NCBI GenBank assembly: GCA_900291925.1
Contig: UWYS01000029.1
Span: forward strand, 415,856 to 479,855
Reading direction: 5' to 3'
Origin: Thecaphora thlaspeos
Taxonomy: Eukaryota; Basidiomycota; Ustilaginomycetes; Urocystidales; Glomosporiaceae
Length of the DNA stretch: 64,000 bases
Shown here: positions 1-8,483 of the stretch, one piece after another
How positions within the stretch are numbered: the first letter of the stretch is position 1
How the letters are laid out: each line of letters starts with the position of its first letter
Made by a program: the position numbers and the translations under genes
The notes under the pieces: generated by a model
Databases searched by the model: none
Seen by the model: the letters and a program-made list of their open reading frames with translations, nothing else
What the model was told of the DNA's origin: nothing

Positions 1-1110
1 GCCTGCCGGGTGGGAAAAGCTGCGCCGGAGAGCCGCTGGGAGCGCCTCGATCGGCTCCACCGCGCTCGAGAGAGTCCCAGCGTCCCCGCGGTCGGCAGCA
101 ACGCGCTCGGGCGAGGCCAAGGTCATCGAGCGTAGCGGTCTCTTAGGCCGGCCCGTCGGTGCTGGAGCGTGGTGCAGGCCCATGGACGTGGATCGTGGGT
201 CTAGACTTTGTGCGTCTCGGTGGCCCAGCAGCAAAGAGGGCGTAGCGGGCCTGGCCTGCGACGAGCCCGCAAGGCTCGCCGAATCGAGCCAGCTCCTCTG
301 TCCGCCCGACACGGAGCTGCGGGGGATCGGCTGTGCGGCGTTGATCGAGCCCGATCTTTGCGCCAGCCGCGGCGTTGTCCGAGCAGAGCTCTTTGCGGGT
401 CGAGCGCCGCTGCTGGCCGATGCCGCCGATGGGAGGGCGTTGGTCTCTTTGAAGAGGTGGAGACTGACGCTGGCCTTCCTTCCGGAGCTCATCATGGCCG
501 GAGGCAGAGTCAAGTCAATCGCACGACTTGCTCTTGTGCGGTTCGCGCCGGCGACACCCTGGCCCTCGTTGCCGTTGTGATCATCGCGATGGTCATCATC
601 GATCTGAAATGCTATGCCAGGAGTGCTCTTGGCGCTCGTGATGGCCGGCGATTCGCCAAAAGGATGAACAAAAGCGGAAGACTCGGAGGGGGAGAAGGGC
701 GAGGGGAGGTGGAAGCTGGCGGTGCCGCCCGCGACAGAAGAGAGCGACGCCGAGCCTACTCTGCGATGCGACGAGCCAACTACAGGCCTGGAGGTGGGTA
801 TGCTGGCAGAGGCGGCACTAACAGCAGCGGGGGTGGCGGCAGCGGGCGGCAGCGGGGCAAAGCGAGGCGAGACAAGAGCTGCAGTCGCCGAGGTCGAAGC
901 GAAAGGATTGTGAGGCGAAGCGAGGACCTGGTTGATCGACGGGCTGGCCAACGAGGACATGATCGCGCTGCCATTGGCGCCGGGATTACGATTGGAGGGC
1001 GGCGAGAAGGAGGTCTCGCTCGGTTGGGGGTAATTGGGAGGGAGGCTGATGTGAAGGGCGGTGGTGGGCGCCTCGAGGCCCGAGTCGCATTCGGCCTGCT
1101 GGTCCAACAT
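1..1110 (-). CDS. Disordered Ser/Pro/Ala-rich protein, 5' part only (3' end beyond window)
   Basis: One minus-strand reading frame is open from an ATG at 1110 down to base 1, giving 370 residues before the window edge; the 3' end is missing. The protein starts MLDQQAECDSGLEAPTTA and is low-complexity, rich in Ser, Pro and Ala with basic patches. The one block that looks conserved is SSGRKASVSLHLFKET near residues 205-220. I have a weak memory of similar RKASxSLxLFK blocks in the disordered N-terminus of fungal Kcs1-type inositol polyphosphate kinases, but no kinase domain is inside the window, so this is a guess. The frame stays open upstream to a stop at about 1618, through a run of His codons at about 1455-1497, but has no other ATG. 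A longer N-terminus would need an upstream splice. Confidence 0.6.
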   Translation of the reverse strand, partial: MLDQQAECDSGLEAPTTALHISLPPNYPQPSETSFSPPSNRNPGANGSAIMSSLASPSINQVLASPHNPFASTSATAALVSPRFAPLPPAAATPAAVSAASASIPTSRPVVGSSHRRVGSASLSSVAGGTASFHLPSPFSPSESSAFVHPFGESPAITSAKSTPGIAFQIDDDHRDDHNGNEGQGVAGANRTRASRAIDLTLPPAMMSSGRKASVSLHLFKETNALPSAASASSGARPAKSSARTTPRLAQRSGSINAAQPIPRSSVSGGQRSWLDSASLAGSSQARPATPSLLLGHRDAQSLDPRSTSMGLHHAPAPTGRPKRPLRSMTLASPERVAADRGDAGTLSSAVEPIEALPAALRRSFSHPAG

Positions 1111-2576
1111 GGCGGCGGCGACGGCGAAACAGCGTTCGAGGGGTGCAGAAGTGCAGCGAGGAGGGGCGAAGGTTTCGAGGTGGTGATGTTGGTGATGGAG
1201 AGGGGTGACGAGCGTTGGGCGGCTCCCGCTGCACGAGGGGAGAATGCTTAGACTGAAGCCGCAAGATGAGAGGTTCGAGCTGTAAGCGAGGGCATGGCGG
1301 TGCGTGTCTGCGCGCTGGTCAAGACGCGGTACAGAGCGGAGAGGATAAGGGAGGACCAAGCGAGATCGAGTGTGCGGGCGATGGGTTGTGGCGATAGGGA
1401 GGGGGTGTTGTTGATGGCGGTAGCGATGAGCGATGGCGACGCGGGGCGGGTAGGGAAGGTGATGGTGGTGGTGGTGGTGGTGGTGGTGGTGGTGGTAGAG
1501 GAGAGGGCGCCGATTTGATGTGGAGCTGTCCTGTCGAGGGGTCCCTGGCCCTGACCCTGGCCCTGGCCCGCCCGTGGCTGCTGGCAGAGAGACACGGCGG
1601 GCGCGCTGCCTCGTCTAAAGGCAAGCAAGGGCAGGCCAATGGACGCGCCCCGTCGGATGAGCCTATCGCTCGCTGCGCATAGCCTGCGCATAGCCTGCGC
1701 CCTCCCCCAACCACGCCGCTCTTGCCCTTCGCCCAACGACGGCGGTGGCGGCGGCTTCTCCGACGACGATGACAACGACCGATCACCTTCCCCGCCCAGT
1801 AGGCAGCCCTCACGTGCAGTCGACTCGTCCTTCCCTTTTGGCAGCGTCTCGCCTCTCTGCTGCAGCGCGTGGCCAGCTGCCTGTCAAACACGAGGGCAAA
1901 GGGCCAGGGCCGAGGCCGAGGCACAGAGTGAGGCCGCCTGGCTCAACCCCATGTTGGCAAGCACCACGCTGGTTAGGCTGCAGTCGCCCGTATACAGTAA
2001 AGTAGCGTATTAATTCAGCAGGTTCTTTGACGTGCCCCAGCGAAGGTGTCACTTGTCACCACCTCCATTTGCCGCCTTTCTCCTCCTCCTCCTTCCTCCT
2101 TGCGACGCCCAGTTGCAGCGATCAAGGGAGACGTGCTCTGCACTCGCCCCACCTTGCACCTCCAACCACGCTACTGGCACAAAGACAACGACCACATCCT
2201 CTCTCCGTCACCCTGTCGCCTTCGAGACAATCGACGGCATCCGCCCACCTGTCCACACTCTCTTCCTCTCGCTGTGCTCGCTCCCTTGGTTGCCGAGCAC
2301 GCACGACACGTCCCGTTTCGTCGCACCATCGACATCCTGGGGCGGTCCAAGCTCAGCAGCTGGTGCGATTGGGACCACTTTCCCACCTTCAGCCACACTC
2401 CCTCGCCATCAGAGTCGCTACTGTACGTCTCCATCGTCTTCCCGCCTCTTCCCAAATCGGGTACATGCCTAGGCTGCAGGCCCTCGTCACTGGGTTGTCC
2501 TTCTAGCCTTGACGACTAGCAAAATACCCGTTTAAAAAGAGGTTGAAATACACAGAAGTCCAACCAAACAAAAAAC
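1111..2576. other. Intergenic region, probable 5' leader of the left-edge gene
   Basis: No convincing gene. The part next to the left-edge gene carries a (GGT)n microsatellite at about 1464-1497, and 2040-2500 is strongly pyrimidine-rich on the plus strand. Open frames here are low-complexity and overlap each other in several frames, as expected by chance in GC-rich DNA. Confidence 0.5.
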
Positions 2577-2589
2577 AAAAAAAAAAAAA
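2577..2589 (-). terminator. RNA polymerase III terminator of tRNA-Arg
   Basis: A run of 13 A on the plus strand is a T13 run on the tRNA-coding strand. It begins 10 nt downstream of the tRNA 3' end, the usual form and place for a Pol III terminator. Confidence 0.8.
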
Positions 2590-2599
2590 CGAACAAGAA

Positions 2600-2681
2600 G
2601 GCTTAGGCGGGACTCGAACCCGCAGTCTTGTGATGGAATATTCATAGAAGTCACACGCCTTAACCATTAGGCCACAAAGCC
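2600..2681 (-). tRNA. tRNA-Arg (anticodon TCT) with a 10-nt intron
   Basis: Read on the minus strand, the sequence folds as a full cloverleaf. The acceptor stem is GGCTTTG with CTAAGCC (one T-T mismatch), the D-stem GCC/GGC, the anticodon stem TGTGA/TCACA, the variable loop AGACT, and the T-arm GCGGG-TTCGAGT-CCCGC. The anticodon loop reads C-T-TCT-A followed by ten extra bases (TGAATATTCC) and then A38. This places the intron at the canonical position one base 3' of the anticodon. Without the intron the body is 72 nt. The anticodon TCT decodes AGA. Confidence 0.93.
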
Positions 2682-2947
2682 AGACCAACTTCGTGAACCG
2701 CTGCGACACAAATGCCATACCTTGTAGGTTTCGCTAGCTTTTTGCAATAGATATTACAAACACATTTGTACTCGCCTCTCGCTCCACTTGGCGGGGGCCG
2801 GCCTATACATCACGCCACTTCTCTTCGCCGACGGGCAACCTCGCCATTTCACCACCACCAACCCCAAGGACTCGACCCGCCGCTGGGCTTCCCCCTCCTC
2901 ATCCCACTTCACACCGTTCACAGAGCGCACGCTACACCGCATCAGCC

Positions 2948-3997
2948 ATGGCCTCTATACTCACTATCCTCCGCGAATTCTCCAACGACCCGTGCTGGGG
3001 CAAACAGACGCCGCACTGGCAGCCGGAGCGCGACATGGCCTCGCTCACCGGCAAGGTGGCGCTCATCACCGGGCCCACCGCAGGAATCGGCTACGAGACG
3101 CTGCGCCAGCTGGTGTTGTCGGATGCCAAGGTCTACATGTTCGGCCGCAACGTGGCCAAGATGGAAAAGACGCGCGACGCCATCCAGGCCGACTGCCAGA
3201 CCCAGCTGCTCAACGAGCACGGCACCCTCAAGGAGGGCGACAAGAGGTTCAATGGCAAGGCGGGAGAGATGGTCTTGGTCCAGTGCGACCTTTCCAGCCT
3301 TAAGAGCATCAAGCGGGCGGCGGAAGAGTTTTTGGACAAGGAGGAGCGTCTCGACCTCCTCTTTGGCAACGCAGGCCTCGTGATGGATGGCAAGACCGAG
3401 GACGGGTACGAGCTCATGCTCGGCACCAACTCGCTCGGACACCATGCGCTGGTGCGCCTCCTCCTTCCCGCCCTCAAGAGGGCAGCGGCGATCAATGCAC
3501 CCAGCGAGACGCGCGTCGTCCTCACCTCCTCCGGCGCCCACCGGTTCGTCGACAAGCCGATTAACATGTCGCCCGAGGGGCTCGACGATGCCAAGCGTGG
3601 CAAGCTCTCCAATCAGATCCACCTCTACGGCCGGTCCAAGATGGGCAACATCTACACCGCTCAGAAGCTCTCGTCCCTCTCGATCGCCAGCGGAGACGGC
3701 ATCGTCGCCTGCGCGGTCCACCCGGGAGTCATTCACTCCGACCTCGGATCCAGCGGCGCCCTCGTGGCCAAGTTCAAGAAGATGATTTTCTACCCGGCCA
3801 CCCTCGGCGCCGTCACGCAGCTATGGGGTGCAGTCGGCGCCGACAAGGACGAGGTCAACGGGCAGTATCTCATCCCTTACGCCAGGGTCGGGGAGCCCAA
3901 CGAGCTCGGAAAGAACACCGAGGCGAGGGACAGTTTCTGGCAGTGGTGCGAGGAGCAGTGCCTCAAGCACAGCCTCATCGATCAAGTCATCGCCTAG
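2948..3997 (+). CDS. Short-chain dehydrogenase/reductase (retinol dehydrogenase/WWOX-like SDR)
   Basis: An intronless 349-residue protein with a good start context (GCCATGG). It has the classical SDR signature in order: the Rossmann nucleotide loop TGPTAGIG at residues 41-48, NAG at 141-143, the catalytic Ser in LTSSGA near 194, and YGRSK with Tyr227 and Lys231. A GRN motif at 66-68 after the second beta strand fits an NADP(H)-preferring enzyme of the retinol-dehydrogenase-like group. That group reduces or oxidises carbonyl and alcohol groups on lipids and small molecules; the substrate cannot be read from sequence. No signal peptide, clear membrane helix or peroxisomal tripeptide is seen. 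The length fits fungal members. ATG codons at residue 30 could give a slightly shorter form that still contains the whole domain. Confidence 0.92.
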   Translation: MASILTILREFSNDPCWGKQTPHWQPERDMASLTGKVALITGPTAGIGYETLRQLVLSDAKVYMFGRNVAKMEKTRDAIQADCQTQLLNEHGTLKEGDKRFNGKAGEMVLVQCDLSSLKSIKRAAEEFLDKEERLDLLFGNAGLVMDGKTEDGYELMLGTNSLGHHALVRLLLPALKRAAAINAPSETRVVLTSSGAHRFVDKPINMSPEGLDDAKRGKLSNQIHLYGRSKMGNIYTAQKLSSLSIASGDGIVACAVHPGVIHSDLGSSGALVAKFKKMIFYPATLGAVTQLWGAVGADKDEVNGQYLIPYARVGEPNELGKNTEARDSFWQWCEEQCLKHSLIDQVIA

Positions 3998-4362
3998 CAG
4001 CGTCGTGCGTGGCCTGTTTGCCATCGTACTGGCTCGACCTTTCACATCATGTTAGATGCCTCGAACGTGCCTCCATCATTCGACACCCTCGCTTCGAAAT
4101 CCTATACCGCGACGTTGCTTTGCTTTCCCGCTCCCGGCCCCCGCCTTTCTCATTTCTGACTCGCTTCTCACACGCTCACGACAGGCAGCCGGACGCGCAG
4201 ACGGACAGATCCACAAACAGTAAAGATGGTATTTCTGCAACGACAGACAAGAGCCCTGGGACGCCCGGCGTACAGTTCAGGCTGCAACGTCTACATCGGC
4301 CAAGTCGAAGTGACAAAACGGAAGCTGTGGTACACGACGGACATCCGACTGGGATCTTCGCT
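3998..4362. other. Convergent intergenic region
   Basis: This lies between the 3' ends of the SDR gene and the minus-strand tail-like ORF. It should hold both 3' UTRs; no further gene or repeat is seen. Confidence 0.5.
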
Positions 4363-5952
4363 TCAAGGGGAAAAGGAAGTGATCTTCGGTGGAGCGAGTA
4401 GGGGGCGGATGGCATCGCTGCCACCCATCCTGGTGAAGGAGCTGATCTTGTCCGCTCCGCCACCTTGTAGGAAGGCGGCACGCGGCGGCTGTTCGGGGCG
4501 CATTGTCGGGGGGGTCCTGGCGGCAAACTGCCTCGACTTGTACAGCTCGGGCGAGGCTGCGGCGGTCGTGGACCGACCACGCTGGAGCATGGGCGCTGCC
4601 TGGTCCTTGGCCGCATTGGCGGCCGTGGGTGCGGCAGGCTTGGGAGCGTGGTGCGACTTGGACCTCGGAGGGCCCGGCGCCATCGTGGTCGTAGCGTCGG
4701 CAACGGGGCCAAGCGAGGGTCTCTGCTGCTGCCTCTGTTGCTGCGAGTTGTTGACGCGTTCGGCGATGATCTGGTGCGAAGGGTGCTGGGCCTCGCGGTG
4801 TCGGTAGGTCCCGCTCGACACGGCGACGGGATGGATAGACTTGGCCCTTCGAGCGTGCCTGATTTCGACCTTACCCATCTCGACCGTCCTGGCGCCCGAC
4901 ATGTTGGAAACGTCGCCCCTTGCGTGCTCGTGGCCGTGCCCGTAGTTGTGACCGGCGGTGGCGACAGCGGCAGACGAGGAACCGTCGGAGGGCGTGTAGC
5001 CAGAGGCAGAGTGACGATCGGTGGAACCGGCGTACATGCCCATGCCACTGTCATGGCCGAGCGACGAGGACGACGGCGAAGGTCCATCCGAGAGCGTGAC
5101 GCGTTCGTGCGAAAGCTGAGAGGCGGGCGGGAGGGGTCCGGATCGTTGACGACGACGTTGACGGTCTTGATTGGAGGACGACTGCTGGACCTGCTTCTCG
5201 AGATCGACCAGCTTGTCGCTGAGGATGGAGGCGTCGGGCAGGATGCTCTTACGCTTGTTGCTGCTGCTGGCGGTCGATTCGATGGGGTAGGAGACGGGCT
5301 TGCGAGCGACGGCGGGCTTGCTCCTGGACGGACTAGTCTGGGAGGTCGTGTGCGGTGCTGCGGCGGCGTCGGAAGGTCGAATGGCCCAGTCGGACGAGCC
5401 ATGGGTGAGGACGGGGACGTGCGAAGAGAGGTCGACCTGTCGCATAGCACTGCGAGGCTGATTGGACGCATCGAAGGAGAAAGCACCGCCGCCACCGCCC
5501 GCAGCGCTTCCCTGCTGGCGCGCCGCAGCATCGTCCTCCTCGTCCTGTTCGGCGAGGAGCGGATGCGCGAGCGCCTTGAACCTCGCCGCGATACGCTGGC
5601 TGAGCGACCTGTTGGGCCTGTCTCCCTGTGCCCTCGCCCCTAAGCCGTTGACCTGCTCGTCGTAGGTCATCTTTGCCCTCCAACCCTCGATGTCCGGTCC
5701 ACCGCCCGTCAAGTGTCTCGGCTGCACTTTGCCAAAGGGACCGTCGGAGATGCTCTCCTTTGAAGCGTTGCTCGATCCGCCCATTCTATGCTCACGCAGC
5801 AGCTCGCTGCGGTACGACTCGGCCAGATGGGCGGGTACGGCGAACACCTCGTCGCCTACGTCGATGAGCACGCTGTTGTCCTGCGTGCGTCGCGCGAAGC
5901 TGCCCAGCTTCTTCTTGGTGATGGCACGACGAATCGAGCGGGCGGCCGACAT
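4363..5952 (-). CDS. Tail-like ORF downstream of, and in frame with, a membrane-protein gene
   Basis: An open frame of 529 residues starting at an ATG at 5952. Only the first 55 residues look folded or conserved: KKKLGSFARRTQ at about 13-24, then a block ending GDEVFAVPAHLAESYRSELL. The rest is disordered and rich in Ser, Gln, Arg and Pro. I recall similar blocks just after the membrane helix of basidiomycete single-pass proteins; this is memory, not a search. The ORF begins 21 nt after the TGA of the upstream gene (5974-7077) and is in the same frame as it. It may therefore be the cytoplasmic tail of that protein, reached by stop readthrough or by splicing out the TGA, rather than a separate gene. 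No catalytic motif is seen. Confidence 0.7.
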   Translation of the reverse strand: MSAARSIRRAITKKKLGSFARRTQDNSVLIDVGDEVFAVPAHLAESYRSELLREHRMGGSSNASKESISDGPFGKVQPRHLTGGGPDIEGWRAKMTYDEQVNGLGARAQGDRPNRSLSQRIAARFKALAHPLLAEQDEEDDAAARQQGSAAGGGGGAFSFDASNQPRSAMRQVDLSSHVPVLTHGSSDWAIRPSDAAAAPHTTSQTSPSRSKPAVARKPVSYPIESTASSSNKRKSILPDASILSDKLVDLEKQVQQSSSNQDRQRRRQRSGPLPPASQLSHERVTLSDGPSPSSSSLGHDSGMGMYAGSTDRHSASGYTPSDGSSSAAVATAGHNYGHGHEHARGDVSNMSGARTVEMGKVEIRHARRAKSIHPVAVSSGTYRHREAQHPSHQIIAERVNNSQQQRQQQRPSLGPVADATTTMAPGPPRSKSHHAPKPAAPTAANAAKDQAAPMLQRGRSTTAAASPELYKSRQFAARTPPTMRPEQPPRAAFLQGGGADKISSFTRMGGSDAIRPLLAPPKITSFSP

Positions 5953-5973
5953 GCCCGGGGCAGCGGACGTCAG

Positions 5974-7077
5974 TCAGTCGCCCCCCTTTTCCTTTGTTCC
6001 GTACGCTGCTGCGGCCGCGGCCGCGGCCCCGGCGCCACCGCCGCCCAGCTTCGACGCCGCGATGGCGTCGCGTCGCATCTTGTCGTGCGCTACCGCTCGC
6101 GCCATGGCGATGAACAGCAAAAGAGCCAGAATGACACCAGCTGCGATCGCCACCACGATGAGCGGGAAGAGCTTATTCTTCGACGAGAGCAGACTCGGGC
6201 TGGCGTCTTGGGACTGTTGGCTCTCCTTGGGTCGGTTGGACGTGCTCGGCAGAGGCCGATTGGTCGTCGACGAGACGGACGACGCTGTCTTGCTCGCGGG
6301 AGGCGTCGAGGAAGTTGGTGCGGCGGAAGCGACGCTCCAAGTGGCCGAAGCCGTAGCCGTGGACGATGCAGTGGCAGACGAGGCATCAGCCATTGAGGCG
6401 TCTGTCGTCTCCGATGCCGCAGCGGATTCCGTCGAGCCCGTGACGGCCGCACCCACCCTAGCCGCCGCACCTCCCGTCGGTCCGACGGCGACGAGACCGG
6501 CGCCGTCCTGGTCGTCTTCGTCCCAGATCGACGATGTCACATCCGCTGCGCTACTGGCAGCAAGAGAGCCGCCTCCATCCGCAGCGGCCGCGGCACCTTG
6601 CTCTCCAGCCGCCACCGGAGCAGCAGCCGAAGCAGAGGCGGGTGCGAAGCTCTGAGGGGCCACCTGTCTCTTTCGCACAGCAGTCAATCCCAGATCTCCT
6701 GCCCTCACCTCGAACGGCGAGCGACGCGGCAGCGGATGTTGGTTCTGACGAGACGACGTTTTCGACAAGGGCCAGTACGAGGTCCTACCACTGTCGACCT
6801 GCTGCTCATCCTGCGTCGTAGAGGCGGAGGCGGAAGCGTGTTTGAATCGATCGGCGAGTTGGCCAATGATGCGATCGAGGATGTCGGGCGTCGCCTGGCT
6901 CTCGCTCCTGGCGCTGACGAGCTCTGCCGCGGTGGTCGGAGCAGCTTGGACCTGGTGTGCTGCTCTGCTACAGACCAGCGCTAAGACCGCCAGACCTGCC
7001 ATCCATCCAACCGTCCTCTTGCTCCTGCCTGTTCCTCCTCTCCTGCTGTCTTCATCGGTATTGCTGTGCATCTTCAT
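5974..7077 (-). CDS. Single-pass, Ser/Thr-rich surface protein
   Basis: A predicted 367-residue protein from the ATG at 7077; the frame is open further upstream but without an ATG. Residues about 24-45 form a signal peptide or signal anchor (VGWMAGLAVLALVCS) followed by an AxA-type site. A Ser/Thr/Ala-rich, likely O-glycosylated ectodomain follows. One strong transmembrane helix (FPLIVVAIAAGVILALLLF) lies near residues 310-330, with a short basic/Ala-rich tail ending KEKGGD. The layout is that of Wsc/Mid2-type wall sensors or mucins, but no WSC domain is seen. The stop is TGA followed by CTG. The same frame then runs on through 4363-5952 with no further stop for over 530 codons. Confidence 0.75.
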   Translation of the reverse strand: MKMHSNTDEDSRRGGTGRSKRTVGWMAGLAVLALVCSRAAHQVQAAPTTAAELVSARSESQATPDILDRIIGQLADRFKHASASASTTQDEQQVDSGRTSYWPLSKTSSRQNQHPLPRRSPFEVRAGDLGLTAVRKRQVAPQSFAPASASAAAPVAAGEQGAAAAADGGGSLAASSAADVTSSIWDEDDQDGAGLVAVGPTGGAAARVGAAVTGSTESAAASETTDASMADASSATASSTATASATWSVASAAPTSSTPPASKTASSVSSTTNRPLPSTSNRPKESQQSQDASPSLLSSKNKLFPLIVVAIAAGVILALLLFIAMARAVAHDKMRRDAIAASKLGGGGAGAAAAAAAAYGTKEKGGD

Positions 7078-8483
7078 TCTTCTCCCTGATACGTGGCTTC
7101 CTCTCGTCGAGAGAGAAAGAGAGAGTGAGCGAGCGGCTTTCAAAGCCTTCCCCTTCCCTCTTGTTTCGTCTGAGGTCGCAGAAGTGACCGGTCCTTATTC
7201 GGTGAGTGTTTGTGGCGGATACCAGATGCTGCTTGGTTGTTGTTTCCCTTCCTGTGCCTTCGATCCAGTCGATGTATTGAATCTCGTGTCGCGAGGAGCC
7301 AAAATAGAGCCTTTCCGCCACTCAATGACGGAGGGGAGGCCAATATCGAATCCGCCAAAGAAAGGTGCAAAGGGCGGTCGAGAGGGAGGTGGATGTCTCT
7401 TGAGACTGTCGGGCGAAGGAAAGGAGAAGAAAACCTCCTTTGTACCAAGCTCGATGCACTGTCGCTGGGACCTTGGAAAGTGCTTGCAGACCAGCTGTGA
7501 AAAGGGTGTCGATGATCCGTCGTCGTCGTTGAAGATGGCGAGAGGTGAAAGAAAAGAAAAAGGGGAGGAGGAAGAAGAAAGGGAGGGGAAATGGAAGAAG
7601 GGTGGGGGCTTGCCACTCTGTTGGAACCGGTCCTGGAGGAAGAGAAGCAAGCTGTGCAAACCAGGCGAGTGAGGGCATCTCGTCTCGAATCAGACCGAGT
7701 GAAGCGGAACGCTGGGAGCCGCTCGAGTCTCTGATCGAGTGTCTGGCCGGGCGGGAGGGCAAATAGAGGAACAGCAACGACCCTAACCTCTTCCTCATCC
7801 GGATGCGTGGTAGACGATCCTTCAGCTATCTTCCTCTCTCTCCTCTGGTGCCTCCCTGATCCCTTCCCCCCAATGGAATCGCCCGTACCTGAGCACGTCG
7901 TCTCCTCCCAACAGTCTTGGTAGAGTGCACACTGCAATGCCGACCGTCGTCAGAGGAAGGGCAACGCGTGGTTTCTCGGCAGGCACAGTGACGGGTGACA
8001 TATCACGTCTGGCAGTCCTCGACAGGCGGCAAGACGGCAACGAACTCACCCCTTTTTCGGCGCGGTGACGCTACAGAGGTAGTCTCGACCCGTAGATGCT
8101 CATGTTGGTCACCCTTCGGCCACCAGTACTAGCCAGGTTTCCCTCTGCAGACCAAGCCACCACATCCTCGAGCAGCGAGTCCAGCTGAGACACTCGGTTC
8201 CGAGGTGCTCCGCGCTCCGGGTTCTAAGGTAGGGCGGAAGGAGTAGCATTGCAACTGCCCGTCCTCCCACCATCATCTTGGCCTTGCCAACTTTTCGACC
8301 GCAAGTTATTTGCTGCCATTTCACGCCCTTCTGTCTCCTCTGCCTCTGAGTCTTGGGGTTCACAGCTACGCGAGGCGTGATCATGCCTTCAAAGAACCAG
8401 GACAGTGCATGGCCCCATCGTCGAGAGAGATGTCCACGTCGCCCGTCTCGATACGCAAGTGCAACAGCCAGAGTTTCGCATCT
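7078..8483. other. Intergenic region upstream of the surface protein
   Basis: This lies between the start of the surface-protein gene and the 3' end of the RING/TRAF gene, both on the minus strand. It includes GA-rich tracts (about 7540-7600). Several overlapping Ser/Arg-rich frames exist on both strands, none with a recognisable domain or signs of splicing, so I call no gene. Confidence 0.45.

Noticed and set aside
208..1251. Plus-strand open frame of 347 codons with Arg/Gly-rich product
   Set aside because: It is the antisense of the minus-strand frame that runs off the left edge, whose Ser/Pro-rich composition and ATG look genuine. The Arg/Gly/Ala product is the usual shadow of such sequence.
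7140..7937. 265-codon minus-strand frame and overlapping frames in the 7-8 kb gap
   Set aside because: Three frames are open together over CT-rich DNA; none has a domain, an intron pattern or a good start.
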